This document shows positions 18,510 through 26,588 of a stretch of 56,250 bases of DNA, in pieces. Within the stretch, counting starts at the first letter, position 1; each line of letters begins with the position of its first letter. Source of the stretch: Clostridia bacterium (GTDB taxonomy: Bacteria; Bacillota; DSM-12270; Thermacetogeniales; Thermacetogeniaceae); NCBI GenBank assembly GCA_902812385.1, contig CADDZD010000008.1:1-56250 (forward strand), written 5' to 3'. The position numbers were made by a program, and so were the translations under genes. Under the pieces are notes generated by a model. The model saw nothing but the letters and a program-made list of their open reading frames with translations, made no database searches and was not told where the DNA came from.

Positions 18510-18606
18510 GGAGAGATGGCTGAGTTGGTCGAAGGCGCTCGACTGGAAATCGAGTAGGCGGGGCTTAAACCTCGCCTCGTGGGTTCGAATCCCACTCTCT
18601 CCGCCA
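18510..18606 (+). tRNA. tRNA-Ser (anticodon GGA)
   Basis: The acceptor GGAGAGA pairs with TCTCTCC and CCA is encoded. The stem CTCGA/TCGAG encloses the loop CTGGAAA, giving anticodon GGA for UCC and UCU codons. The long variable arm is typical of serine. It shares much of its sequence with the tRNA-Ser at 9417-9511. Confidence 0.97.
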
Positions 18607-18619
18607 TATTTTATCTCCA

Positions 18620-18696
18620 GCGCCCATAGCTCAACTGGATAGAGCGACAGACTTCGGATCTGTAGGTTGGGGGTTCGATTCCCTCTGGGCGCGCCA
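18620..18696 (+). tRNA. tRNA-Arg (anticodon TCG)
   Basis: The acceptor GCGCCCA pairs with TGGGCGC and CCA is encoded. The stem ACAGA/TCTGT encloses the loop CTTCGGA, giving anticodon TCG for CGA codons. It lies 13 bp after tRNA-Ser and just before the SRP RNA gene, so co-transcription is likely. Confidence 0.96.
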
Positions 18697-18710
18697 TATA
18701 GCGGATAGAT

Positions 18711-18982
18711 GTTTGGTCGTGCTAGACGGGGAGGTAGCGGTGCCCTGCACCCGCAATCCGCTAGAGCGGGGTCGAATTCCTGCCCGAGGGTTAATCTTGT
18801 GGGGCCGCCCGGAGTAAGTGGCGTTGACGTTTGGGTCCCGCGCAGCGGGAACCCATGAACCCCGTCAGGTCCGGGAGGAAGCAGCGGTAAGTGGTGCTTC
18901 CCGGGTGCCGCGGGAGTGCCTGAACCGAGCCAACTGCTCCGGTAACGCCCGGAAGGTTTTATTCGAAGGCAGGTGCACGGCC
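18711..18982 (+). ncRNA. ffs: SRP RNA, long Gram-positive type (scRNA)
   Basis: The conserved domain IV tetraloop region reads GTCAGGTCCGGGAGGAAGCA near 18865. Upstream GGTAGCGGTGCCCTGCA, the block TGGCGTTGACGTTTGGGTCC and the closing GGTGCACGG correspond to B. subtilis scr. The long form retains the Alu domain, as in Bacillus and many Clostridia. It acts with Ffh in co-translational targeting to the membrane. Ends are estimated by comparison and may be off by several bases. The gene lies upstream of dnaX, as in Bacillus. Confidence 0.94.
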
Positions 18983-18997
18983 ATTAAAATTGCTGGC

Positions 18998-19027
18998 AAA
19001 AGCGGCTTAGAGGGGCCGCTTTTTTTG
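18998..19027 (+). terminator. Intrinsic terminator of the SRP RNA gene
   Basis: AAGCGGC, a loop and GCCGCTT are followed by an unbroken run of T. It lies 16 bp after the estimated RNA end. Confidence 0.85.
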
Positions 19028-19139
19028 TGCCTTGCGCCGTCCCGGTACCTGTGCCTGACCAAAGATGCTCCGGGTTGTCCCCGGTTTGCAAGCGATACTC
19101 CGGTGCCATCCGCTCTGGGATTTGCTGTAAACGGCGGCA

Positions 19140-19330
19140 AATCGGGTCCTGTGAAGCCATGCGTGGCGCATGGCCCCCTGGCTCAACTTCCTGTCTCGAT
19201 TCGATTGCCGTTAACCGCTTCCCGTCAACTGCGATGCGGTGGGTGGGGCAGCCTCGCGCCTGCGAGGGCAAAACTTTTTCCGTCTTCCGCTGCGCCACTC
19301 GCAAATATTGTTGTCACCGCTACAAGGAAA
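19140..19330. repeat. Diverged foldback repeat fragment, copy F
   Basis: In reverse orientation it matches the repeat core (GCTCAACTTCCTGTCTCGAT and ATTGCCGTTAACCGCTTCC). The position of the tip hairpin is held by a different palindrome, GCCATGCGTGGCGCATGGC, so a hairpin is kept while its sequence changed. The surrounding 18983-19463 holds no supported gene apart from the SRP terminator. Confidence 0.55.
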
Positions 19331-19463
19331 ACCGGACCGGAACGGCGAATTCCACAGTGTTTGCTATTTAAAGGGAGATGTACTATATTGGAGTTGTGCG
19401 GGAAGGTGGTCCTTTGAGCTTTCCGCTCAGATTGGGCAGATCACGACTGAAGGGGGACCGGGC

Positions 19464-21179
19464 ATGGAGCAGCTTGCTTTATACAGGGAGTGGCGCCCGC
19501 AGTTCTTCCGGGACGTGGTGGGACAGGACCACGTCTGCCGCACCCTGAGGAACGCCATCGTCCTCGGGCGGCTTGCGCATGCCTACCTTTTCTGCGGGCC
19601 GCGGGGGACGGGCAAGACCAGCACGGCGCGCATCCTGGCCAAGGCCGCCAACTGCCCGAACAGCCAGGATGGGGAGCCCTGCAACAGCTGCGAGTCGTGT
19701 CGGAGCATCACCGCGGGTACGGCCTTCGACGTCCTGGAGATGGACGCAGCCTCGCACCGGGGGATCGAGGAGATCCGGGACCTCAGGCAGAAGGTGGGCT
19801 TTGCCCCGACGGCCGGGAGGTTCAAGTTCTACATCATCGACGAGGTGCACATGCTCACCGGCGAGGCCTTCAACGCCCTCTTGAAAACCCTTGAGGAGCC
19901 CCCCCGCCACACCGTTTTTGTGCTGGCCACCACCGAGGCCCACAAGGTTCCGGCCACGATCCTCTCCCGCTGCCAGCGCTTTGACTTCCGGAGACTGGGC
20001 CGGGATCTGATTGCCGCTCACCTGGAGCGTGTGGCACGAGAAAAGGGCTGGGAGGTGGAGCCCGAAGCCCTGAACCTGATCGGCAGGCGGGCGGGAGGTG
20101 CCCTGCGGGATGCCCTGGGCCTGCTCGACCAGGCGGCGAGCTTTACCGGTGGGCATGTGACCGCCGCCGCCGTGGAGGCACTGACCGGGACCCTGGGCGA
20201 AGAAGCCCTGAAGCCCGTCCTGGATGCGATTTATCTGGGGGATGTCCCCTCCCTGCTGGAGCAACTGGAAGGCTTTTCCGCCAGGGGGTGCGAGCCCCGC
20301 CAGTTCCTGTACCAGCTGACCGACTACGCCCGGGAGGCCCTGTTTGCCGCCCGGAGCGCGGGGACGGAGATGGAATGGCACGCCGCAGTTTTGCGCGGCC
20401 TGGCGGAAGCGGACGCCGAGATGAGGGGGAGCAGCCGCCCGGACCTGGTACTGGAGCTCGCCCTCCTGCGGCTGGCGGACGCCAGTCCTCTCCGGCAAGG
20501 CGCTGCTGCCGGTTTGCAAAAGGACGATAGCCCTGGAGCGCCCTCCCGGGCGGAAAGGGCGGCTGCCGGAGCAGAGGATGACCGGAGAAACAGGCCGATC
20601 GGAGGCGGCAGCGAGGAGGGCGCGGAAACCGGTTCTGCCCGGGAGGGACGGAGAAGTGCCGGGGGTAAAAGTCCCGCCCTTTTAGAGCCGCCGCCGGGAT
20701 GTGGAACGAAGGCTCCCCCGGAAAAGCCGCAAGGTACCCCACAGGGTGCCCGGGGGGAAAGAGAGCATGGGGAAACGGACCTTATCACCCTGCGCAAATT
20801 CCTGCAGGGGCGCTTCCGGAAGCAGCCCCTGATGGGGCAGGTTCTGGCAGCGGCGGAGATCAGGCAGGCCGGCGGAAGGATCCTGATCAGCGCCCCTCCC
20901 CCCTTTGGGATGCTCTTGCAGAAGGAGGAAAACCGCCGCAGTCTGCAGGAGGTGTTGAGGGAATTCGACAGCAGGCTGGAATTGGAGATTGGGGAGAATG
21001 CCTCCGACCGGGAGGAACTGCCGGAGGTGCCGGCCGGCGGCACGAACCGCCGTGAGGAAGAAGCCAAGCGCAGGGACGCAGCCGCAGGGCCGGAAGAGGG
21101 TGTTGACGACCCGGTGGTGGGCGTGGCGCTCTCCCTTTTCAAGGGAAAACTTATCAAACGAAGGGAAGATGGTGATTAG
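19464..21179 (+). CDS. dnaX: DNA polymerase III subunit gamma/tau
   Basis: The protein has 571 residues from ATG 19464 with GAAGGGGGACC upstream; the longer open frame from 19239 is not needed. Walker A GPRGTGKT is at residues 45-52, zinc ligands C64, C73, C76 and C79 follow, and IIDEVHML is Walker B. TILSRCQRFDFRRL is the sensor/arginine-finger block. Residues from about 350 are rich in Ala, Gly, Glu and Arg before a short tau-like C-terminal domain. It builds the clamp loader with HolA and HolB. I saw no clear slippery sequence for a gamma form. ybaB begins directly after the stop. Confidence 0.96.
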   Translation: MEQLALYREWRPQFFRDVVGQDHVCRTLRNAIVLGRLAHAYLFCGPRGTGKTSTARILAKAANCPNSQDGEPCNSCESCRSITAGTAFDVLEMDAASHRGIEEIRDLRQKVGFAPTAGRFKFYIIDEVHMLTGEAFNALLKTLEEPPRHTVFVLATTEAHKVPATILSRCQRFDFRRLGRDLIAAHLERVAREKGWEVEPEALNLIGRRAGGALRDALGLLDQAASFTGGHVTAAAVEALTGTLGEEALKPVLDAIYLGDVPSLLEQLEGFSARGCEPRQFLYQLTDYAREALFAARSAGTEMEWHAAVLRGLAEADAEMRGSSRPDLVLELALLRLADASPLRQGAAAGLQKDDSPGAPSRAERAAAGAEDDRRNRPIGGGSEEGAETGSAREGRRSAGGKSPALLEPPPGCGTKAPPEKPQGTPQGARGEREHGETDLITLRKFLQGRFRKQPLMGQVLAAAEIRQAGGRILISAPPPFGMLLQKEENRRSLQEVLREFDSRLELEIGENASDREELPEVPAGGTNRREEEAKRRDAAAGPEEGVDDPVVGVALSLFKGKLIKRREDGD

Positions 21180-21497
21180 GTGAGTTTCGGCAACATGCAA
21201 AAAGTGATGAAGCAGGTTCAGAAAATGCAGGCGGACATGGCACGTCTGCAGGAGGAGCTGGGAAATGTCACCGTAGAGGGTCAGGCGGGCGGCGGGGCCG
21301 TCAAAGTTGTGGCAAACTGCCACCAGGAACTGGTCAGCGTCAAGATCGACCAGAATGCGGTGGATCCCGATGACCCCGAACTTTTGGAGGACCTTGTTCT
21401 GACGGCTGTAAACGAGGCCTTGAGAAAGGCGCGGGAGACGGCGGCGCGGGAAATGGAGAAGATCACCGGCGGTTTGAAAATTCCCGGCCTCTTCTAA
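21180..21497 (+). CDS. YbaB/EbfC-family nucleoid-associated protein
   Basis: The protein has 105 residues from GTG 21180, directly after the dnaX stop codon. The helix MQKVMKQVQKMQADMARLQE is followed by the beta-domain GNVTVEGQAGGGAVKVVANC and a long C-terminal helix, the standard YbaB plan. These small dimers bind DNA and are nearly always found between dnaX and recR, as here. Coupled translation with dnaX is implied by the spacing. The length is normal for the family. Confidence 0.95.
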   Translation: MSFGNMQKVMKQVQKMQADMARLQEELGNVTVEGQAGGGAVKVVANCHQELVSVKIDQNAVDPDDPELLEDLVLTAVNEALRKARETAAREMEKITGGLKIPGLF

Positions 21498-21514
21498 GAA
21501 ACGGGTGAATAAGG

Positions 21515-22114
21515 TTGCAACTGTATCCGGAACCCCTGGCCTTTCTGATCGAGGCCCTGCGCAAACTGCCCGGTATCGGTCCCAAAACCGCCCAGCGGCT
21601 TGCCCTGTATCTTCTGCATGCCCCGGTGGAGGAGGCGGAGGCCCTGGCACGGGCAATTCTGGAGGCCCGGGAAAAGCTCTTTTTTTGTTCCATTTGCGGG
21701 AATTTCACCGACGTCGACCCCTGCCGCTTATGCGGGGACGAAAGCCGCGACCATTCCTTGATCTGTGTGGTGGAGTGGCCGCGGGATGTCGTGGCCATGG
21801 AGCGGACCCGGGAATTCAAAGGGGTCTACCACGTGCTGCACGGCGTTCTGTCACCAATCGACGGCATCGGCCCGGACGACCTGAAGATCTCGGAATTGCT
21901 CAAGCGGGTCCAGGAAGGAAACGTCCGGGAGGTGGTGCTTGCCCTCAACCCGAACGTGGAGGGGGAAGCTACCTCTCTCTATCTCGCCCGGCTGCTCAAG
22001 CCGCTGGGGGTGAAAGTGACCCGTATTGCGCATGGCCTTCCGGTGGGAGGCGACCTGGAGTTTGCCGATACAGCAACCTTGAGCCGCTCATTTCTCGGGA
22101 GGCACGAGATCTAA
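21515..22114 (+). CDS. recR: Recombination protein RecR
   Basis: The protein has 199 residues from TTG 21515. The helix-hairpin-helix ([20 protein letters not shown]) is followed by the zinc finger [18 protein letters not shown] and a Toprim domain starting near [16 protein letters not shown]. The C-terminal Walker-B-like part includes [11 protein letters not shown]. RecR acts with RecO and RecF to load RecA at gaps. It belongs to the dnaX-ybaB-recR unit. The usual next genes, yaaL and bofA, are displaced by about 400 bp containing repeat copy B. Confidence 0.97.
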   Translation: MQLYPEPLAFLIEALRKLPGIGPKTAQRLALYLLHAPVEEAEALARAILEAREKLFFCSICGNFTDVDPCRLCGDESRDHSLICVVEWPRDVVAMERTREFKGVYHVLHGVLSPIDGIGPDDLKISELLKRVQEGNVREVVLALNPNVEGEATSLYLARLLKPLGVKVTRIAHGLPVGGDLEFADTATLSRSFLGRHEI

Positions 22115-22164
22115 CCCGGCACTCACCTATGCTCACCCGGCCTGACAGGGGCAGGGTGGGAACA

Positions 22165-22449
22165 TATTTTCAAGGCAGACCACCACGCCGCCTCCGGCGG
22201 CACCAACAGAGAAGCGAAAAAGCGGTTTATCCTTGCAGGCGCAGCGACCTACGGAGGTTGTTACTCGCCCTTGACGAAGGAGCAGCTAACGGCAGCCGAA
22301 GCGAAACAGGAGGTTGAGCTAGGCGACTATGCGCCATGGATGGCGTCATAGGAGCCGGTCGGCTGCCGTCTGCGACAAGTCTTAGGGCGAGTTCAACCGG
22401 AGTACGGGAGCAAGCGCAAGGATAAACCGGAACGTATTTTCAAGGCAGA
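22165..22449. repeat. Foldback repeat element, copy B, with flanking direct repeats
   Basis: Nearly identical to copy A. The foldback occupies 22224-22428 and is preceded by the GCCGCCTCCGGCGGC hairpin. TATTTTCAAGGCAGA is repeated exactly at 22165-22179 and 22435-22449, and the three bases before it (AAC, then one variable base) also agree. The element lies between recR and yaaL, genes that are usually adjacent. No supported gene lies in 22115-22515. Confidence 0.88.
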
Positions 22450-22515
22450 TGTATAGAGGACTGGCAAGTTTTGCCTCCATCCTGCATATAATATATTAAC
22501 CATGAGGGATGGGGG

Positions 22516-22776
22516 GTGGCGCCGGTGGCCGGATGGTTGGAGAACCTGCTCCGGAGTTTTTCCGGACAGTACTGGGAAGGCGGCAGCAATGTTCCCAGCG
22601 ATGAGGCGGTGCTTGCGGAGGCGCACCGGGACTGGCTGGCGGCCAGGGAGTTTTTTGACCATGCCACGGATCCGGATCTGATCGATTACGCCATTCTTTC
22701 CCTCCAGGCCGCAGAAAAGCGGTATGTCTACCTGTGGAAAAAGGCGAGGGAGAAATCCGGGAGGGAAGAAGGGTGA
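22516..22776 (+). CDS. yaaL: YaaL-like DUF2508 protein
   Basis: The protein has 86 residues from GTG 22516; GTG 22525 is an alternative with a better spaced GGGGGG. It is a small, mostly helical protein with DWLAAREFFDHATDPDLIDY followed by AILSLQAAEKRYVYLWKKAR, matching the DUF2508 pattern. Its function is unknown. In Bacillus it lies between recR and bofA, and here the stop overlaps the bofA start (GTGA). The preceding repeat copy B separates it from recR. Confidence 0.8.
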   Translation: MAPVAGWLENLLRSFSGQYWEGGSNVPSDEAVLAEAHRDWLAAREFFDHATDPDLIDYAILSLQAAEKRYVYLWKKAREKSGREEG

Positions 22777-23033
22777 CGGGTACCGTGCTCGGCCTGCTTT
22801 TCGGCCTTTTTTTGTTGTTTCTGGTGGGACAGGCTCTGTGGGGGCCGCTTCGTTTTCTGCTGAAGATCGCCGTCCGCTTTGCTCTGGGCGGCCTTGCCCT
22901 CTTTCTCGTCAACTTTTGTACAGCCTTCTGGGGCTGGCATTTCGGCGTCAACGCCCTGAGCGCTTTCATTGTGGGGATCCTGGGCTTCCCGGGCCTTCTC
23001 CTGCTCGGCCTTATCAGATATTTCTTTGGCTAA
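22773..23033 (+). CDS. bofA: Pro-sigmaK processing inhibitor BofA family protein
   Basis: The protein has 86 residues from GTG 22773, overlapping the yaaL stop by 4 bp with GGGAGGGAAGAAGG upstream. Hydrophobic segments (VLGLLFGLFLLFLVGQAL and GGLALFLVNFCTAFWGWHFG) and the ending GILGFPGLLLLGLIRYFFG match the family, whose C-terminus carries GxPGxxLLxxL. In Bacillus BofA sits in the outer forespore membrane and holds the SpoIVFB protease inactive until the SpoIVB signal. Its presence supports an endospore-forming host. Confidence 0.92.
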   Translation: MTGTVLGLLFGLFLLFLVGQALWGPLRFLLKIAVRFALGGLALFLVNFCTAFWGWHFGVNALSAFIVGILGFPGLLLLGLIRYFFG

Positions 23034-23160
23034 TCTAAGGTGTATGCAGGCCATGTGAAAACTGGTACCAAACCTTGATTGGTATCGGTTTTTGTTATAT
23101 ACTCTGGATTAAATATGCTACACTAATTGCATGTCCCCCGCGGAAAAGAAGTGAAACAAT

Positions 23161-23823
23161 TTGCCCCGTGTGATTGAGGCCTACATCGGAGAATATGCCA
23201 GCGGCAAAAGCGAAAACGCGGTCAACCGGGCGCTGGAACTCGCCGGCCGGGGCAGGCAGGTCAACCTGGTCGATCTAGACCTGGTGGAACCGTGCTATAC
23301 CCTGAGACCGCTAAAGCGCCGGCTTGAGGAAAAAGGGATAACCGTTCTTGCCTGGGAAACCAGGGAGATGATCGGGCTGGGGGAAATCGGCAACCTGCTC
23401 AGGCCGGAAGTGCGCTTTTGCCTGCACCGCCCCGGTGACGTGATCCTGGATGTTGGTTACGGGGTTTTTGGAGCACAGGTTTTCAACCTGATCGAGGGAG
23501 CCGATCGGGATCCCGACTTGAAAGTCTACGTTGTGATCAACATAGCACGCCCCCTGACGGCCACCGTTCCGGATATTGTCGCTCACGTCAGGGAACTGGG
23601 CAGGGCGGACGGCCTGATCAATAATTCTCATCTGGGTGACGAAACTGATATTGAGTTCATCCAGGAGGGCGCCAGGATCGTCGACGAGGCGGCAAGAATC
23701 TTGGGGATTCCCGTCGTGGCCACCTCGGTGCTGGAGGATCTGGCACCCTTGATCGGCGACAGGGATTGTGTTGGTCATCCGGTGCGTGTGCTCAAGAGGT
23801 TCATGCCCCGGGCTTTCTGGTAG
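23161..23823 (+). CDS. P-loop ATPase of MinD/CobQ-like fold, unknown role
   Basis: The protein has 220 residues from TTG 23161, with a weak ribosome binding site. Walker A is intact (GEYASGKS, residues 10-17), a switch-like VDLDLVEP follows, and DVILDVGYGVFG resembles Walker B. This recalls SIMIBI-class ATPases that bind a partner or carry out metal or cofactor insertion. It directly precedes the oxidoreductase operon by 26 bp, so a maturation role is possible, but that is inference from position. I do not recognise the subfamily. Confidence 0.75.
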   Translation: MPRVIEAYIGEYASGKSENAVNRALELAGRGRQVNLVDLDLVEPCYTLRPLKRRLEEKGITVLAWETREMIGLGEIGNLLRPEVRFCLHRPGDVILDVGYGVFGAQVFNLIEGADRDPDLKVYVVINIARPLTATVPDIVAHVRELGRADGLINNSHLGDETDIEFIQEGARIVDEAARILGIPVVATSVLEDLAPLIGDRDCVGHPVRVLKRFMPRAFW

Positions 23824-23849
23824 ACAATTTTATTAGGAGGTGTTTTATT

Positions 23850-24950
23850 ATGGGCAGTAAACCCATCGAGGGGGAGCGCAAGGTATTCATGACAGGCAAT
23901 GAAGCCGTTGCCTGGGCGGCACTCGCAGCCGGAGCCGACATCATGTACGGATACCCGATCACCCCTCAGAACGAGATCATGCAGTACTGGACGAGGTTGG
24001 GGCCGAAGTACAACAAGAAATTCCTGCAGACCGAAGACGAACTCTCGGCCGGATTCACCACCATCGGCGGCGTGCTGGCAGGCAGGCGCGCCTTCACCGC
24101 CACCGCCGGGCCCGGCAACGTCCTCATGCAGGAGCCCATGTCCATGGCCGAGGCCATGCGCATCCCCACAGTAGTCGTAATCCAGCAGAGGGGTGGCCCG
24201 TCCACCGCCACAGTCATCTACTCCCAGCAGGAAGTAACCCTCACCTGCTTCGGAGGCAACGGGGAGGGCCTGCGGGTGGTCTACTCCACCTCCTCCCACC
24301 AGGACCTCTACGACTACACCATCAAAGCCTTCAACACCGCCTGGAAATACCGGTTTCCGACCTTCGTGTTATCCGACGGCTACCAGGCAAAAATGAGAGA
24401 ATCGGTAGTCATCTACGACCCCGAAGCCAGAGGGATCCAGATGGTGCCCACCGAACCCTTCCTGGGGAAAGCAGGCACCCCCGGCGAAGATCGGCCGGCG
24501 GCCCACCTCAGGAACACCTACAACATCGAAGAAGAACTCCTCGAAGTCCTGAGCAAAGACATAGAAGAATACGAGCGGGTAGCCCCCGAGATCATCGAAT
24601 ACGACGCCTACAACACCGAAAACGCCGACCTCCTGGTCATCGCCCACGGCGTAGTCTTCCGCTCCGCCGCCATGGCAGTCAAAGACCTGGCGGGCCAGGG
24701 ATATAAGATCGGCTACTTCCGTCCCATCACCCTGAGGCCGTTCCCCAAGGAGCAGCTCCGGCAGGCGGCGCAGCAAGCGAAGCAACTGCTCGTAGTCGAA
24801 TCCGCCTACGGCCAGCTTTTAAAGATCGTCCAGGACAACCTCTACGGCCTGAACGTTCCCATCAAAACCCTGCTCAGGCCGGGAGTCGGCATCACCCCGG
24901 AAGAAATAGCAGAAAAAGCCAAGGCCCTGCTGGCCGGAAAGGAGGCGTAA
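23850..24950 (+). CDS. 2-oxoacid:ferredoxin oxidoreductase, alpha subunit
   Basis: The protein has 366 residues from ATG 23850 with TTAGGAGGTG upstream. The N-terminus has GNEAVAWAALAAGADIMYGY and PITPQNEIMQYW, the alpha-subunit pyrimidine-binding domain. A later block (ETEDELS-like: QTEDELSAGFTTIGGVLAG) and ATAGPGNVLMQEPMSMAEA are also typical. It acts with beta, gamma and delta subunits to oxidise a 2-oxoacid with CoA, reducing ferredoxin, in the cytoplasm of anaerobes. 2-Oxoglutarate (Kor) and 2-ketoisovalerate (Vor) are both possible; the sequence alone does not decide. Codons in this operon end strongly in C, unlike the neighbours. Confidence 0.93.
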   Translation: MGSKPIEGERKVFMTGNEAVAWAALAAGADIMYGYPITPQNEIMQYWTRLGPKYNKKFLQTEDELSAGFTTIGGVLAGRRAFTATAGPGNVLMQEPMSMAEAMRIPTVVVIQQRGGPSTATVIYSQQEVTLTCFGGNGEGLRVVYSTSSHQDLYDYTIKAFNTAWKYRFPTFVLSDGYQAKMRESVVIYDPEARGIQMVPTEPFLGKAGTPGEDRPAAHLRNTYNIEEELLEVLSKDIEEYERVAPEIIEYDAYNTENADLLVIAHGVVFRSAAMAVKDLAGQGYKIGYFRPITLRPFPKEQLRQAAQQAKQLLVVESAYGQLLKIVQDNLYGLNVPIKTLLRPGVGITPEEIAEKAKALLAGKEA

Positions 24951-24952
24951 CC

Positions 24953-25711
24953 ATGGAAACAAAAGAAATCCTCCCGAAAATGCCCAAAAGCTGGAACCCG
25001 GCCTCAAAGCCCCACAAATTCTGTCCCGGCTGCGGCCACGGCCTGGTTCTCAAGGCCCTCGGACAGGTCATCGACGAGCTAAACATCCAGGACCGGGTAG
25101 TCTTCGGCTGCGACATCGGCTGCTCCCTGCTCTCCTGGGACTTCTTCAACGTAGATACGGTTCAGACCCATCACGGACGGACCACACCGGTCATGGTGGG
25201 AATCAAGCGCGCCAACCCCGAACTCATCACCATCGCCTACATGGGGGACGGAGGGGGGTACGCCATCGGGTCCCAGCACCTGGTCAACGCCGCCAACCGC
25301 AACGACATCATCACAGCGATCCTCGTCAACAACACCGTCTACGCCATGACCGGCGGCCAGATGGCCCCCACCACCATGCCCGACCAGAAAACCGAAACCA
25401 CCCCCTACGGCAGGGACATCAAAGAGACCGGCTACCCCATGCTCGGGCCTGAAATGGTGGCCGCCATCGCCCACGAAGGCGCCTACGTTGCCAGGGGGAG
25501 CATCGCCAAATTCCGCCAGCTAAAAACCTTCATCAAAAAAGCCATCGAAAACCAGATGGCAGGCAGGGGCTTCTCCTTCGTCGAAGCCCTCTCCACCTGC
25601 CCCACCAACTGGCGCACCAACGCCGAAAAAACCTGGGACTTTGTCGAAAACATCATGCCCCAATACTTCCCCATAGGCGAATACAAAGTCCCCGGCGGGA
25701 AGGAGGAGTAA
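24953..25711 (+). CDS. 2-oxoacid:ferredoxin oxidoreductase, beta subunit
   Basis: The protein has 252 residues from ATG 24953 with AAAGGAGGCG upstream. The thiamine-diphosphate site is recognised by FCPGCGHGLVLKAL near the N-terminus and by MGDGGGYAIGSQHLVNAANR with the Mg-binding GDG. LVNNTVYAMTGGQMAPTT is the next family block. Only the CPGC pair is clear for cysteine, so iron-sulfur centres probably come from the separate ferredoxin-like subunit. It follows the alpha subunit by 2 bp. Confidence 0.93.
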   Translation: METKEILPKMPKSWNPASKPHKFCPGCGHGLVLKALGQVIDELNIQDRVVFGCDIGCSLLSWDFFNVDTVQTHHGRTTPVMVGIKRANPELITIAYMGDGGGYAIGSQHLVNAANRNDIITAILVNNTVYAMTGGQMAPTTMPDQKTETTPYGRDIKETGYPMLGPEMVAAIAHEGAYVARGSIAKFRQLKTFIKKAIENQMAGRGFSFVEALSTCPTNWRTNAEKTWDFVENIMPQYFPIGEYKVPGGKEE

Positions 25712-25713
25712 GC

Positions 25714-26286
25714 ATGGGCAAAGCCGTCAAGATCGCCCTTGCCGGAGAAGGCGGCCAGGGAGTCCAGTCCGTCGCCCAGATCCTGACCGAAGCCGCGGCC
25801 CTGGAAGGCAAGGAGATCCTCTACATCCCCAACTTCGGAGTCGAGCAGCGCGGCGGCGTATCCATCGCCTTCGTCCAGATCGGGGACGAAAAGATCGGAG
25901 CCCCCAAATTCAAGACCGGCGACATCGTCATCGCCCTGAGCGGCCGGGCGGTGCGGAGGGTCAGGATGCACGTCGGGCCCGAGACCATCTTCGTTTACGA
26001 CGCCAGCATCGAAGGGGTTGAAGAGGACCTTCCGGCGAATGCCAAAAAAGTCCTGGCAATTCCCGCCCTGGAGACCGCCAACAAAGAACTGCACCCGCGG
26101 GTCTTCAACGTTCTCATCATGGGCGCCGTCATCGGGGCCACCCGGGTGGTTACCGTGGAAAAAGCAAAAGAGGCCATCGAAAAGAAACTGGGCTATAAAT
26201 TTGAGAAAGATCCGGAACTGCGCGAACTCAACTTCAAGGCCGTCGAGAAGGGGATAGAACTCGTAGAGAGAATGGGGGTGGCGTAG
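25714..26286 (+). CDS. 2-oxoacid:ferredoxin oxidoreductase, gamma subunit
   Basis: The protein has 190 residues from ATG 25714 with GGAAGGAGGAG upstream. It opens with IALAGEGGQGVQSVAQILTE, the gamma-subunit glycine motif (GxGGQG), followed by EQRGGVSIAFVQIGDEKIGA. Further on IMGAVIGATRVVTVEKAKEA ends the domain. The gamma domain contributes to CoA binding in related enzymes. Two base pairs separate it from the beta subunit and none from the delta subunit. Confidence 0.93.
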   Translation: MGKAVKIALAGEGGQGVQSVAQILTEAAALEGKEILYIPNFGVEQRGGVSIAFVQIGDEKIGAPKFKTGDIVIALSGRAVRRVRMHVGPETIFVYDASIEGVEEDLPANAKKVLAIPALETANKELHPRVFNVLIMGAVIGATRVVTVEKAKEAIEKKLGYKFEKDPELRELNFKAVEKGIELVERMGVA

Positions 26287-26571
26287 ATGGCCCAAAAGGA
26301 TCCCGAATACCTGAAGAAAGCGATCAGCGTCGACGTCCACGCAGGAAAAGCGACCTTTACCATCTTCCCCGGGCTCTGCAAGGGGTGCGGCCTGTGCCGG
26401 GAGAAGTGTCCTGAGCAGGCCCTGGACTGGTCGCAGAAGCTCGGAGTCTACGGCACCCCGACGGTCAGCCCCAACCCCGAACTCTGCAAGGCCTGCCGGA
26501 TCTGCGAGCAGGTCTGCCCGGACTGTGCCATTACCATCAGCCGCCAAGAAAAAGAAAAGGAAGAGAAATAG
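26287..26571 (+). CDS. 2-oxoacid:ferredoxin oxidoreductase, ferredoxin-like delta subunit
   Basis: The protein has 94 residues from ATG 26287. Two 4Fe-4S binding motifs are seen: CKGCGLCREKCPEQ and CKACRICEQVCPDC. It therefore transfers electrons from the catalytic subunits to free ferredoxin. It is the last gene of the operon; the gamma-subunit stop and this start are adjacent. Repeat copy C follows within 20 bp. Confidence 0.92.
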   Translation: MAQKDPEYLKKAISVDVHAGKATFTIFPGLCKGCGLCREKCPEQALDWSQKLGVYGTPTVSPNPELCKACRICEQVCPDCAITISRQEKEKEEK

Positions 26572-26588
26572 TAGATAAAAGCAGGTAG

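Noticed and set aside
19239-19463. A 75-codon N-terminal extension of dnaX
   Set aside because: DnaX proteins start at the LYREWRPQ block; ATG 19464 has a ribosome binding site and the extension covers a repeat fragment.
19464-21179. Programmed frameshift in dnaX for a gamma form
   Set aside because: No A-rich slippery run with a following hairpin was seen.
25483-26547. A 354-codon minus-strand frame opposite the oxidoreductase genes
   Set aside because: The plus-strand subunits have full motifs and ribosome binding sites; this frame results from the strong C-ending codon bias.
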